Positions 1 to 9,270 of a stretch of DNA of 31,601 nt are shown here, one piece after another. Each line of letters begins with the position of its first letter. Position 1 is the first letter of the stretch. The DNA comes from Dimargaris cristalligena. Its lineage: Eukaryota; Kickxellomycota; Dimargaritomycetes; Dimargaritales; Dimargaritaceae. The stretch covers positions 1 to 31,601 of the forward strand of contig JANBQC010000320.1 in the NCBI GenBank assembly GCA_027576995.1, given 5' to 3'. Under the pieces are notes generated by a model that saw nothing but the letters and a program-made list of their open reading frames with translations, searched no databases and was not told where the DNA came from. Both the position numbers and the translations under genes were made by a program.

Positions 1-1308
1 AGTCGGTAGCGGAAGCCACGGAGTGAGACGGATGGCCTTTTGGGCGGCGGATTTGGCCTGCCGAAGACGGGTTTTCAGGGCAGTGTAGTGGATGAGGGCC
101 GATTGATTCTCCTTAGCAATTACACCATCGACATCGTCAGCAGCATCGCCATCGCTATCATTCACTTTGACCAATCCGGGATGACAGGTTTGTAAAGCGA
201 GGGCGAGCGTTAAGTAAGCGTGGGTGGTCGTCAGGGCACGTTCTGGTTTACCCTGCAAAGCCGTTCTGGCCAACTGCTCCGGTAATGCGAGGCGGATCAC
301 TTCCCTCGAGGGGGTAAGCGCGGCGTTATCTTCGCCTTCATCTCGCCCAGCCGCCTGAGACCGCCGTAACAAGTCGCTCAGGGCGGTAAACAGGGGTCGG
401 CGAGTGGGGTAGGCCCGGATGGCTTTACTCAACGTTCGGCAGGCACCGCCGGCCAGGTCGTGCTGTAATAGCGCCAGTCTACTAGTTAGATAGGGCAACA
501 CCAGGCAGGGGTCAGCCTCGGGGGTCACAGCGGGCAGTTCGCGCTGGACAGCGGTAATGAGGTCGACGTCGGGTTCACATAAACCAATGGCGAATAGAGT
601 AGCCAGGAGCTGAACATGCGATGACTGGTTCGATGCTGATGAGGTAGATACGTTCGGGTTACCGGGGTTGTCACCAGCATCACCAGCACCAGTGTTAAGT
701 TCCCCATTCGCTTCACCGGCCGCTTAGACACATTGAAGTAATTGCTGTTTAGCCAAGTCGCGATGCTCGGTCGTGCCTAGGGCCCATAACACCTTGGCCA
801 GTAGTACCGACGTATCCTAGTAAAGCTGGGCGTCCAGTTCCACCCAGACGAGTTCCTTTTCGAATGAATGGAGACTAGCCTCGAGTTGGTCAGATCAATA
901 CTCGGCCAGGCCCTGTCCCAGTTTATTACAAACTGAGTACAGGCGTTGCTGGTTAGTGACCGTGTCGTCCGCCTGGGACTGTTGCTCTCCTTCTTCTTCT
1001 TCTTCCATTGTGATGGTAGCCGCCACACAGTACGGGGACTCCATAAGTTTAGCGTAAATGTCCACCGACTTGGTGCAGTGTCCACCCGCACACAAGGGTC
1101 GCTCGTAATTGCTTTAAAGCACCACCATTCCTGGCGGTGATGCGGTAGTCAGACCACTCTCTTTCCCATTAAACCTTGGCTTGTCCCGCTGGACTAGCAA
1201 TTCCCGGGCAATCCGGTAGGCCCCAATCGCCCCTTCGTAACGGCGACTAGCTTCGCATAGTAAACCCAATTGGTGCCACGCCCAGGGTTGTTGGGGGTCA
1301 CATTCCGT
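1..1308 (-). pseudogene. Decayed TPR-repeat protein gene (possibly Ski3/TTC37-like), partial
   Basis: One minus-strand frame can be read through all 1308 bases and runs off the window edge, with no frameshift. It is broken by four nonsense codons: TAA at 1114-1116, TGA at 895-897, TAG at 817-819 and TAA at 724-726. The last 241 codons (723 down to 1) are open but contain no methionine that could restart translation. Near the 5' end the translation has a TPR-like helix pair (PWAWHQLGLLCEASRRYEGA, then IGAYRIARELL). An acidic Glu-rich insert follows, then Leu/Ala-rich helical sequence, and near the window edge QKAIRLTPWLPLP. The TPR pattern and the late 'AxxLxPW' phrase recall the exosome cofactor Ski3, but this is a tentative family guess. 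The frame stops matching at 1308, exactly where an LTR-like repeat begins, and I found no continuation beyond the repeat. Base quality errors could also create stops, but four in 1.3 kb makes decay more likely. Confidence 0.6.
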
Positions 1309-1529
1309 TGTTGAAGAATATGTTCCTACGTGTTCTTTATCCTATCATATTTTCATCTAATTACGTTAGTTTATTCTGCTATCATGAGATCATTCATGTT
1401 AGCCACTTATATTTCACCCTACAGAAAATTACAGTTCAATAAAACTAACCACCTAGAGGCACCTACCGTCCTCTAGCTGCTTTCTTCCCTTTCCAGTTTT
1501 ATTTCCTTTAAGTCCTTAGTTTTCCAACA
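1309..1529 (+). mobile_element. Solo-LTR-like dispersed repeat, copy 1
   Basis: This 221-bp segment is about 90% identical, in the same orientation, to 29143-29366. It begins TGTTGAAG and ends TTCCAACA, so its ends are short inverted repeats of the TG...CA type typical of Copia/Gypsy long terminal repeats. It has no coding capacity. Flanking 5-mers (tccgt before, tctac after) agree at only two positions, so a clean target duplication is not seen. It abuts the truncated end of the TPR pseudogene. A MITE or other short element is an alternative, since only two copies are visible here. Confidence 0.6.
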
Positions 1530-1837
1530 TCTACACGGCATATTAGGAGCATTCCTCTGTCTCTTTAACTTCAGTCTTGGCTCCGTATGAACAGTACTAT
1601 TTTTGAGGTGGTGATAAAATTGATGTACAGGGTAGAATGTGCTAAAAAAAACTATAGAATAAGATGGCGTAAATATATATATATATAGGCCGACGTTGAT
1701 TTTTCATATTTTTGACGAGAGTAAATGAATATAAAAGATATATAAAAAATTAAATCGGATAAAACGATGTAATAAATGACCACAATTTATTAGATGGCGG
1801 TCTTTTGATAGTTATATATATATAGTGTTCCTCCTTA
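1530..1837. other. AT-rich spacer with apyrase 3' end
   Basis: There is no open frame of note. The stretch is AT-rich, with AT dinucleotide runs at 1673-1687 and around 1813-1825. It lies just downstream of the apyrase stop codon on the minus strand and probably holds that gene's 3' UTR and polyadenylation site. The reading frame of the pseudogene does not resume here. Confidence 0.5.
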
Positions 1838-3931
1838 TCAAAGCCGTTTTTTGGACCAACGACGCCGAATGTAAGGATTTTGGGAGATATGTTTGACAAG
1901 TAGGGCCAAGCCGCCCACCAAGCCCATGATGAGCACAAAACTAATGATCGCCCAACCAGGGGTACTAAACATACCCCGCAGCATCCCATGCGCTGAACTA
2001 CCCCCACCGGAGAGGGGTGAGTGACCTCCGTGTGACAACCAAGGGGTGGAGGCCAAAGGGCCCAATCCGGCATCAGCCGCCGCTTCGTGTTGGTGCCAAT
2101 GGGCGTGGTTCGGGAAGACGATGCCTACCGTCGGGTTGGACCAAAGCTCCGGGGGGTGGAGGGTGGGATCCGTAGAACCGGGGGACCGGGCCGGAATGCG
2201 GGAGACAGCGTGAATAAGGGCGGCCCCCAGAGTCCAGGATACTTCAAAGTCATTAACGGTGTTGACGGACTGGAAGGGTACGTTGATGCCGTGGGCCCGA
2301 CCTTCCTGCTGGATATGAGCCAATTCCTCCGTGACGTTGAATTCGGCCTGGCCCGGCGGTGCTGGGGTGGGGCTAGGAGTAGTGCGGGGTAATCCGACGC
2401 CGTCGTGCAGAACAGTGGCTAACCAAGCGGCCTTGAAACATTGCATTTGGAGTCGTTCCGCGGTGTGTTTGGCCCCGAATTCCCGCTGGATCTGGTCCCA
2501 CGGCGTGGAGCAAAACTGCGAGGCCCGGCGTTCAAACGTGGTGAAATCCCATACTCCGCCGAGCTGAAAGATGTCCTGGGAAGAGTACCAGTATTCGGAG
2601 ATGCCCACAAACTGCTGGAGATCGAAATCGATGGCCGGGCTGTGCACTCCGTTGAACAAGCAGGGGTCCGTTGGGCAGGGCAGGGCCTTATTGAGCAGGT
2701 TGACCGCCCGCCGGGCGCAGTCGGCGAACGACCCCTGGCCCTTTAGGATAACCGACCGATGCGCGGAATCGTGGACCAATTCCGGGTGCACCGGCAGACT
2801 AAGTCCCGGGTGCAAACAAGGGTCTTCGAGGGTGATGGTTTGGACGCTTTTAGCGGCGGGGTACGGATTATGTATCTCTTCGGTGACGACGCGGGGAGGC
2901 TGGTCCGTCGCCCCTGAACCACCGGCGTAATGCCAGGCATTCAGCATTTCCTGTTCGTGCCGAATGCGGGCCTGGTTCGAACCGAATCCCAGGAAGGTGG
3001 TGGTGAATACTTTATAGGTGACGTCGTGGCCATCTAGGTTACGCAGGGTGAGCATGGTTAAATCGTCGGCGTGTTCCCGGGCCATTGCCGGAGTGGGCTC
3101 GAAGGCGATTTGGGTGCTGGCCCCGCCCATATCCAGAAAGCCGAAAGTATGCTTATGGCCGGAGGCGGTGGGGGGCTGAGCGAGTTCGGCCTCGGACGGA
3201 CGGTCGTATAAGCGGCGGTCACCGGTTTTGGCGAACCCATTCAGCTGGTAATTCACGGCCATCCAGCCGTAGATTCCCTCCGCGGCGCCGGGGATGACCT
3301 GGAAATGGCGGGAACATGCGGCGATGTAGAATTTAGCGTGGGCCTTGGTGTACTGGCACGCCCGGTCCAGCAGCATTCCCTGCTGTTTAGGCGGCAGCAG
3401 GCGCATGCCCGCGGTGGCGAACAGGTAGATGGGGGTCTGGGCGACCTTGCTCGACGGAACCACGCGGAGGGCGGCGGTCAATAAAGGCTGAATGTGGTCG
3501 GCCAGGCGGTGGGGGTGGGCGGCGTAGGAGGAGATGCCGGGGGCTTCCTTGAATTGCCATTGCTCGCCTTCTTCGTCGCCCTTTTCGATGATGGGCAGTC
3601 CACTGAGCATGTGGGCATCGGGGGTGGTTTGGCGGACCTGGTCGGTGCTGATCCACGAGTAGACAAGAACCCGGGAGCCGGAACTACCGGCGTCAATAAC
3701 GACGGTGAAATCGCGGTGGCGGGACCAATCGGTCTCTACGACGATGGAGTCCAGGCCCTGCCAGGGATTGGAAATATTCGAGTGGTGGGGTGCTGGGGCG
3801 GGTCCTGAGCGGAGCATATAAATGAGGCTGAGGCCAAGGGTACATGTGATTAGTAGGAGTAGGGCTCGGGGGTGGGGGAAAGCGGAGGATGAGGGGACGG
3901 CGGCAGGGGACCGCGCCGGGACAGTGGCCAT
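1838..3931 (-). CDS. Golgi apyrase / nucleoside diphosphatase (GDA1/CD39 family)
   Basis: The intronless 697-residue protein hydrolyses nucleoside di- and triphosphates; in the Golgi lumen this removes UDP/GDP left by glycosyltransferases and lets nucleotide-sugar import continue. Apyrase conserved regions are present in order: ACR1 IDAGSSGSR (about 79-87), ACR2 FATAGMRLLP (171-180), ACR3 PGAAEGIYGWMAVNY (214-228), ACR4 FGFLDMGGASTQIAFEP (263-279) and ACR5 around MQCFKAAW...GVG (497-513). A later VSWTLGA (564-570) matches the final conserved region. There is one hydrophobic span at 22-40 and another at about 660-679, with a short basic tail (RRRWSKKRL). This two-span layout resembles animal ENTPD4/7 more than yeast Gda1 (one N-terminal span) or Ynd1 (one C-terminal span with a long tail). 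The start is the first ATG of the frame. The gene diverges from the SURF6 gene across about 1.5 kb. Confidence 0.93.
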   Translation of the reverse strand: MATVPARSPAAVPSSSAFPHPRALLLLITCTLGLSLIYMLRSGPAPAPHHSNISNPWQGLDSIVVETDWSRHRDFTVVIDAGSSGSRVLVYSWISTDQVRQTTPDAHMLSGLPIIEKGDEEGEQWQFKEAPGISSYAAHPHRLADHIQPLLTAALRVVPSSKVAQTPIYLFATAGMRLLPPKQQGMLLDRACQYTKAHAKFYIAACSRHFQVIPGAAEGIYGWMAVNYQLNGFAKTGDRRLYDRPSEAELAQPPTASGHKHTFGFLDMGGASTQIAFEPTPAMAREHADDLTMLTLRNLDGHDVTYKVFTTTFLGFGSNQARIRHEQEMLNAWHYAGGSGATDQPPRVVTEEIHNPYPAAKSVQTITLEDPCLHPGLSLPVHPELVHDSAHRSVILKGQGSFADCARRAVNLLNKALPCPTDPCLFNGVHSPAIDFDLQQFVGISEYWYSSQDIFQLGGVWDFTTFERRASQFCSTPWDQIQREFGAKHTAERLQMQCFKAAWLATVLHDGVGLPRTTPSPTPAPPGQAEFNVTEELAHIQQEGRAHGINVPFQSVNTVNDFEVSWTLGAALIHAVSRIPARSPGSTDPTLHPPELWSNPTVGIVFPNHAHWHQHEAAADAGLGPLASTPWLSHGGHSPLSGGGSSAHGMLRGMFSTPGWAIISFVLIMGLVGGLALLVKHISQNPYIRRRWSKKRL

Positions 3932-5465
3932 GGTGACGGAGCGGAGCAGCAGTGATCAGGGTTAAATAGAATGAATGAGAGTGGACGGACGGGCCCAAGA
4001 TGGCCTTATATGAGAGCGGACTTCATAAGGAGGAGAAGGAAACGCGGGGGCGGAATCTCTAACGCTGAGGGGAGCTGTCCGGTCCTCTTTTACCCATGGT
4101 GGTGGTGTGGCATTAATTTGACCAGCCAACCATTGATGCCCCTTCCCGTATTTGACGTGTCCCTTTGTTCCTTGTTCTAGCTAATCGGAGCATCATCTGT
4201 TACGGTCGGCTGCCCGATAGTCCCCCCTATGACCCCGGCTCCACTAGTAAGGAAGGGGCAGTTCATTTCCGAATACGGGGCAGCTTCAATAACCAGATTC
4301 GGCTTGAATTATCGGTTTAATCCATTAGATCAACGGGATTGGTATTTATCACGGGGATTATAGCAGTATTGCCTGAGGAGCAGCCCGGTTGATGAATTCT
4401 AGAGGGTCTAAGCACTCCTTCCTTAATGTATCTCTTAGGTTAATTAATCCTCCCAAAGGTTTAATACCTTCGATCAGAGAGGGCCTATGGTCTGTTCTTC
4501 AAATAAATACTAGTAGAGCTCAACGGGCGACTGGTTTCTATAGGAAATGGAGGAGACTTCCGTAGATACTGGCGGGAGTCAACGAATATGAATATTAATA
4601 TGACTGTTGCTCTATACTTCCGATTTTTTGCTTAATTAGGATGATTTGAAGACATGTCGTGGTCCAGCGAAGCCGACTAGGGCTTGGGGACACTTTTTCG
4701 GATGAAAGAGCGCCCCCCAACCTAACCGGTATTAAGGACCACGGGAAGTGGATTACTCTGGATTCACCTATTTTGATTGAACTGCAGTGAAATTGTGAAG
4801 CGCACCAATCTGGTAAGTGGAGAATCGTATTTTGTAAGATAGGGAACCACAGCAGGGACGGGATATGGCGGGCTTAACTAGCACCATAGCTACGGAGCGG
4901 TCAATTGTGGGAAGGAAGGGAACAATAAGGTATATTATATTTAACAGGCTGAGTGGGAGATTTGAATGTATCACGTGAACAGTAAACACATCATCCAACC
5001 TAGGCTCTGTGTTTTTTTCCCTCTGCCTGGCCTATATATAAAATAACCACCACTACTATTACTTTTCTTTTTTTTTCTCAGAAAGGGGGAAATATAAGCG
5101 AGAAATGCCGAATCGTATTATATAATAGTACAGCCAAATAATCGTTGTCTATAGTATGCCCACCACCACGCCAAAAAAAGAACAGCTAACTATTACTAAC
5201 ACTCTAGCTCTTCCCTTCGAGGTCTTTCGTGTTCGACTAATCCCTTTTACTTGATTCCCCCACTCAAGCCCGGCTTTGCTTCTCCATTGCCGACCCTTGT
5301 CCTCGTTTTGGACCTACGTCATTCTCTGGATTCTCCCAGCCCGTCGACTTCTCCGTCCGTTTTCCTCTCGAATTCAAGTTCTCTCAGCGCTAGACCCACA
5401 GCCGGTAGTATCTAATACCCCCTTGGTATCCTCTTAATAACCCCCCAGTCCCAACTCTCTTCACC
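3932..5465. promoter_or_regulatory. Divergent intergenic region between apyrase and SURF6
   Basis: About 1.5 kb without a supported gene; it must contain both promoters. A TATATAAA-like sequence lies at about 5032-5043 on the plus strand. The last 250 bases before the SURF6 ATG are rich in C and T on the coding strand, as is common upstream of fungal start codons. Small open frames here have no recognisable content. Confidence 0.5.
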
Positions 5466-7641
5466 ATGACCGTCCTTGCGAACCCCCATGAGCTGGTGGT
5501 AAGTATACGGTACCGTTTTATACCCCTTCGCCACGAGGCCGTGACTAACCCTAACTAACCAAAACTATTATGGTGGAGCTGACTTATTCGCACTGCAGAA
5601 AAGAAATACTCCCCAACCCCCTGCGACCCAAGTGAGGCGTGTGTGTCCTCCTTTCGCTATAGCATTTTTGCATATATCCCAATAGGCCACACGAAAGGGG
5701 GAATGGGTGTGTATAGTAACTAGCTAAACTGCCTTGCTTGGTGTACGTTACTAACCATATCCCTTCTATCCCCCGGACCCCATCATCATTGACATCCCCA
5801 ATACAAATATATATATATATATATACAGGACCGGCTAAAACAACACGAAACCGTCTTCAACTCCATCCTCAATCTCATCCCGCCCCAAAACTACTTTGTC
5901 GAGACCTCCGTTGACGAAGGGGTAAGTGTCGTTTCCCATTATTACCCTTGCATTCGACCATATTTGGACCATACGTCCGAAATCTTAAGAGTTGCATCCA
6001 TACGCACCTACCCATGACTAACCAAGTCCTTGTACCACACCCGCCCCAATACATATATACCGCATACCATTCCCTGCCGTTCTCCCTGAATTGTATAAAA
6101 CGCAGAACTCCCGGTATATGAAGCACCTGAAGAAGCGTCCCCAAAAAACCGATGGCCGGTTTCAAAACAAAGTGACCAAGAAGGCCAAGGTAGGCAACCC
6201 ACCACTCCCTCTATATTTAGTCTTTGGATTTGGGGGACCCCCCCTCATATTCCCGCCACCGTGTCTCTCGGTTAATATTTCAGCAATCATTTCCTGCAAG
6301 TGATCATTTACTTAGCGATCCACGTCTAACCCTGAGATCTTCTGTGTTCCTCTCCTTCCAAATATCGTACATGTAAATGGTATTATCTAATCCCCAGTTC
6401 GATCCGGAAAGCCAGCACAGCGTGACCGAAATCCAACAGGAACGGGCACAGCGCGCCAAGGCCGAGGATGCCGCGGAGGAGGATGATAATAATGCCTCGA
6501 CCGCCGATGGCCAAGTCAATGGCCATTCTAACAAAGTAGCCAAGTTTGACCTGTCTGCCGAATGTAAGTATGCCGCCCGTACCACGGGGCAAATCTCCCC
6601 TGATCTAACTAATGTACCACCCCCCTCCATCACCTCCCCTTTTAGGGTCTTTATTCAGCTCCTCCCTCGGAAACTCATTCTCTCGGACTACATTTCTTAT
6701 TTTTTGATCTACTGTACCCGTTGGGTCTTTCGATCGTGCACCACTCCCATGTAGTAATTGATATCAGCCCGGTCATTAAAAATAGCGACGCGTCCGATAT
6801 ACGGGCCCGTCTCCAGGAGCGTATCGCCCTGCTCCGGTCCAACCGCACCTCCACCAACGAGGAAGGTAGCGGCCGCTCGGCCAAGGAGATCAAGGCCAAC
6901 CGGGAGAAGCGCAGGAAGTTGGAGCAGGCGAAGGCCAAGAAGGACAAGACTTCGGCCGGCTATGTGCCCAATCTCCACCAGTCAGTATTGGACATGGGCT
7001 CGACCCAACCGGGCGGCGCGGGCCCATCCTCCTCCAACGCCACCCATTCCAATTCCCAATCCAAAGCCAAGTCGCATACCAGTCGGTCCGTTGTGAAGGA
7101 GGACGTCTCGTTTGGTTCGTTAGACTTCAAGGCACCGGACGATGACGAAACACCCGCGGCCTTCCGCATGACGGCCGAAGAAGAAGCCGCCATCAAGAAG
7201 GGCCACAAATCCGCCGGCCTGAGCACGGCCCAGAAGCTGCGCCAAGTCCAACAAAAGCAGCAAAAGCTGGCCGAACTCGCCGAGAGTGACCCCACCAAAC
7301 ACGCCGAACTCCAGGAAACCTTGAAATGGTCCCGCCTGACCGATTTGGCCGAGGGCAAAAAATTAACCGACGACGTGGGCCTTCTGAAGAAGAGCGTCAA
7401 GCGGGAGCAGCGTCAGAAGCGGAAGAGCGAAAAGGAATGGACCGAGCGGAAAGCGCAAGTAGAGGATATGGTCCAGAAACGGCAGGAGAAGCGTAACGCG
7501 AATTTGCAGTCCCGGGTGGATGCCATCAAGGACCGTCGGATGGGTAAAAAGGTCAAGAAGACGGCGCCCAAGAAGAAACAGCGGCCGGGATTCGAAGGCT
7601 CGTCGCGGATCGCTAAGAAACAGAAGCAGCGGTCAAAGTAA
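5466..7641 (+). CDS. RRP14: SURF6/Rrp14 nucleolar ribosome-biogenesis protein
   Basis: Five exons give about 420 residues: 5466-5498, 5829-5921, 6106-6189, 6398-6563 and 6755-7641. The introns (330, 184, 208 and 191 nt) all begin GTAAG or GTAGG and end AG, and the phases join without a stop. The N-terminus (DRLKQHETVFNSILNLIPPQ, then NYF) matches the SURF6 N-terminal domain, followed by a basic patch (KKRPQKTDGRF) and an acidic linker. From about residue 130 the protein is helical and Lys/Arg/Glu-rich. The C-terminal SURF6 domain contains DDVGLLKKSVKREQRQKRKS, a long basic coiled coil, and the typical ending KKKQRPGFEGS. The family binds nucleic acid in the nucleolus and is needed for processing of pre-rRNA for both ribosomal subunits. 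The acceptor of exon 5 was placed at 6753-6754 because the nearer AG at 6766-6767 breaks frame. Confidence 0.9.
5807..5825. repeat. (AT)n microsatellite in SURF6 intron 1
   Basis: A pure AT run sits only two bases before the acceptor AG of intron 1, where a polypyrimidine tract would normally lie. Length polymorphism here could affect splicing; this is inference. Confidence 0.9.
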
Positions 7642-7797
7642 ACCGGGAACGGTGATTTGGTTTGGGAGATATCGATTAAAGGAGGGGGGGATGATGGAAC
7701 GCGGGTTAGCTTCGGATCTCTCTATATACCACACATGCTCGTCCCTTTATTTCCTATGGCCCAGGTTGATAATGGCATCAACTACTATTTTTCCAAC

Positions 7798-7833
<36 letters not shown>

Positions 7834-9171
7834 GTATAGTGTTATATAATGTGTGATTGTGGTTGGCTGTATATCAGGGCTTCTTGTCTTCCTCCGCCCC
7901 ATTCTCCCCTTTCACCCACCATATCCCGCCCTCCGTTCAACCTATTCGCATCCCCCATGTAGTGCTTCGGTTATATTACTTTACTGCTGACAAAACTCTC
8001 CCTCACGCTTTATTTACCTCCTAACATACCTTTCTCCACCCCCCCTTAATTACTCGGTTGTTATTTTTTATTTGGTTCAACATTTATTATACTCTCCACC
8101 CCCACAACTCTCTCGGTAACCAATGGAATGGCCTCCACTACACCGAGAGGAGGGGTGATGTATTCGTAAGTTCTGACCTCTCCCCTTACCATTCTGCCCT
8201 TCCAGTTCGTATGATTTCCCTTCTTTTCGTTTTATTTGATATATATTCCGTTCCCATATCATACACCCTCTCCTCACCTTACCATGCTCCCTCGCCCTCC
8301 CTTCGTTCAATGTCACATCCGTTAGTATAAATGTCCATTTAGTTAAGAATGCGTATGTGTATACTATTGATTTGAAGGGCACCGGGGGGATATATATTGC
8401 GGACGGGCGGTTTGTTATGGCGTATAGACCATGTGATTCACTGTTTTTAATCAGTGGTGCCGAGATGTGGGGTGTTGTGAATTTTTGGGTATTTAGATAA
8501 TGGAAAGGGGGCGATGTGTTCGTCACCTCTGGATTAGTTGGAAAATTGAAATAGGAAGGGGATATATCCAGGGGCGCGATTTTGTAAATTTACCCTCCTC
8601 TTTCGACATGATTCGAATAACTTTTGATTTGGGATAATGGCAGAAATCCATTAGCCCAATATATGTGTATATACTACAAATGTTATATTTATTTATATCC
8701 AAGCAATACTGTTCTATATGGGCGCTTTTTGGGAAACCGGGTAGGGGAAATCCGTATCCCTTTCCAGCGGAAATAAAATGAAATGGAATACAAAATGTGT
8801 ATGAATGGGTAAGAGGGACATTTAACTGGGAGCTAGAGAATAGAAGAAATGACTGTTACCACCTACTTCCCTTGCCAAGCCACGCCCCCTGGTGCTGTTG
8901 GGGTGGCTCTAGTATACTTCTCTGCCCATTGCCATGCCTTCCCCCCCAAAACGCATCCCAATGGCTCACCCACCACCACCAGTAGTGGTTGGCCCATACT
9001 CTTTCCTCAATACGTTGGATACATTTCCTAAAAGCGCCCCTCCCTTTCTGTCCTTGTCCTTCGCACATTGCCCACGAAACCTTCCTTAGTTTATCGCGCC
9101 CCTTCAATAACCCTATCTAGAGTTGTGTGCCCTTTCCGCGTACAATTTCCCTCTTCGTTAGACCCCAACGC
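7642..9171. other. Intergenic region between SURF6 and Dsc3
   Basis: About 1.5 kb in tandem orientation. It contains the SURF6 3' end, a compound TA/GA microsatellite and C/T-rich segments. Open frames up to 149 codons exist on the minus strand (8077-8526) but lack family features and use low-complexity sequence, so I do not call a gene. Confidence 0.5.
7798..7833. repeat. Compound (TA)n(GA)n microsatellite
   Basis: A TA run passes directly into a GA run, about 160 bases after the SURF6 stop codon. Confidence 0.95.
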
Positions 9172-9179
9172 TGACGTCA
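9172..9179. promoter_or_regulatory. CRE-type bZIP site TGACGTCA
   Basis: A perfect 8-bp palindrome TGACGTCA lies 91 bases before the Dsc3 start codon. This is the canonical site for ATF/CREB-type bZIP factors, which in fungi act in stress responses. Its position fits a proximal promoter. A single short motif can occur by chance. Confidence 0.4.
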
Positions 9180-9270
9180 GGCTCGCGCTACCCTCCTCTC
9201 CCAACTCTTTCGGCTCGAACACTCAACTTTGGTCATTGACCACATTCCCTGACCTTTCTCTCCCCCCATC

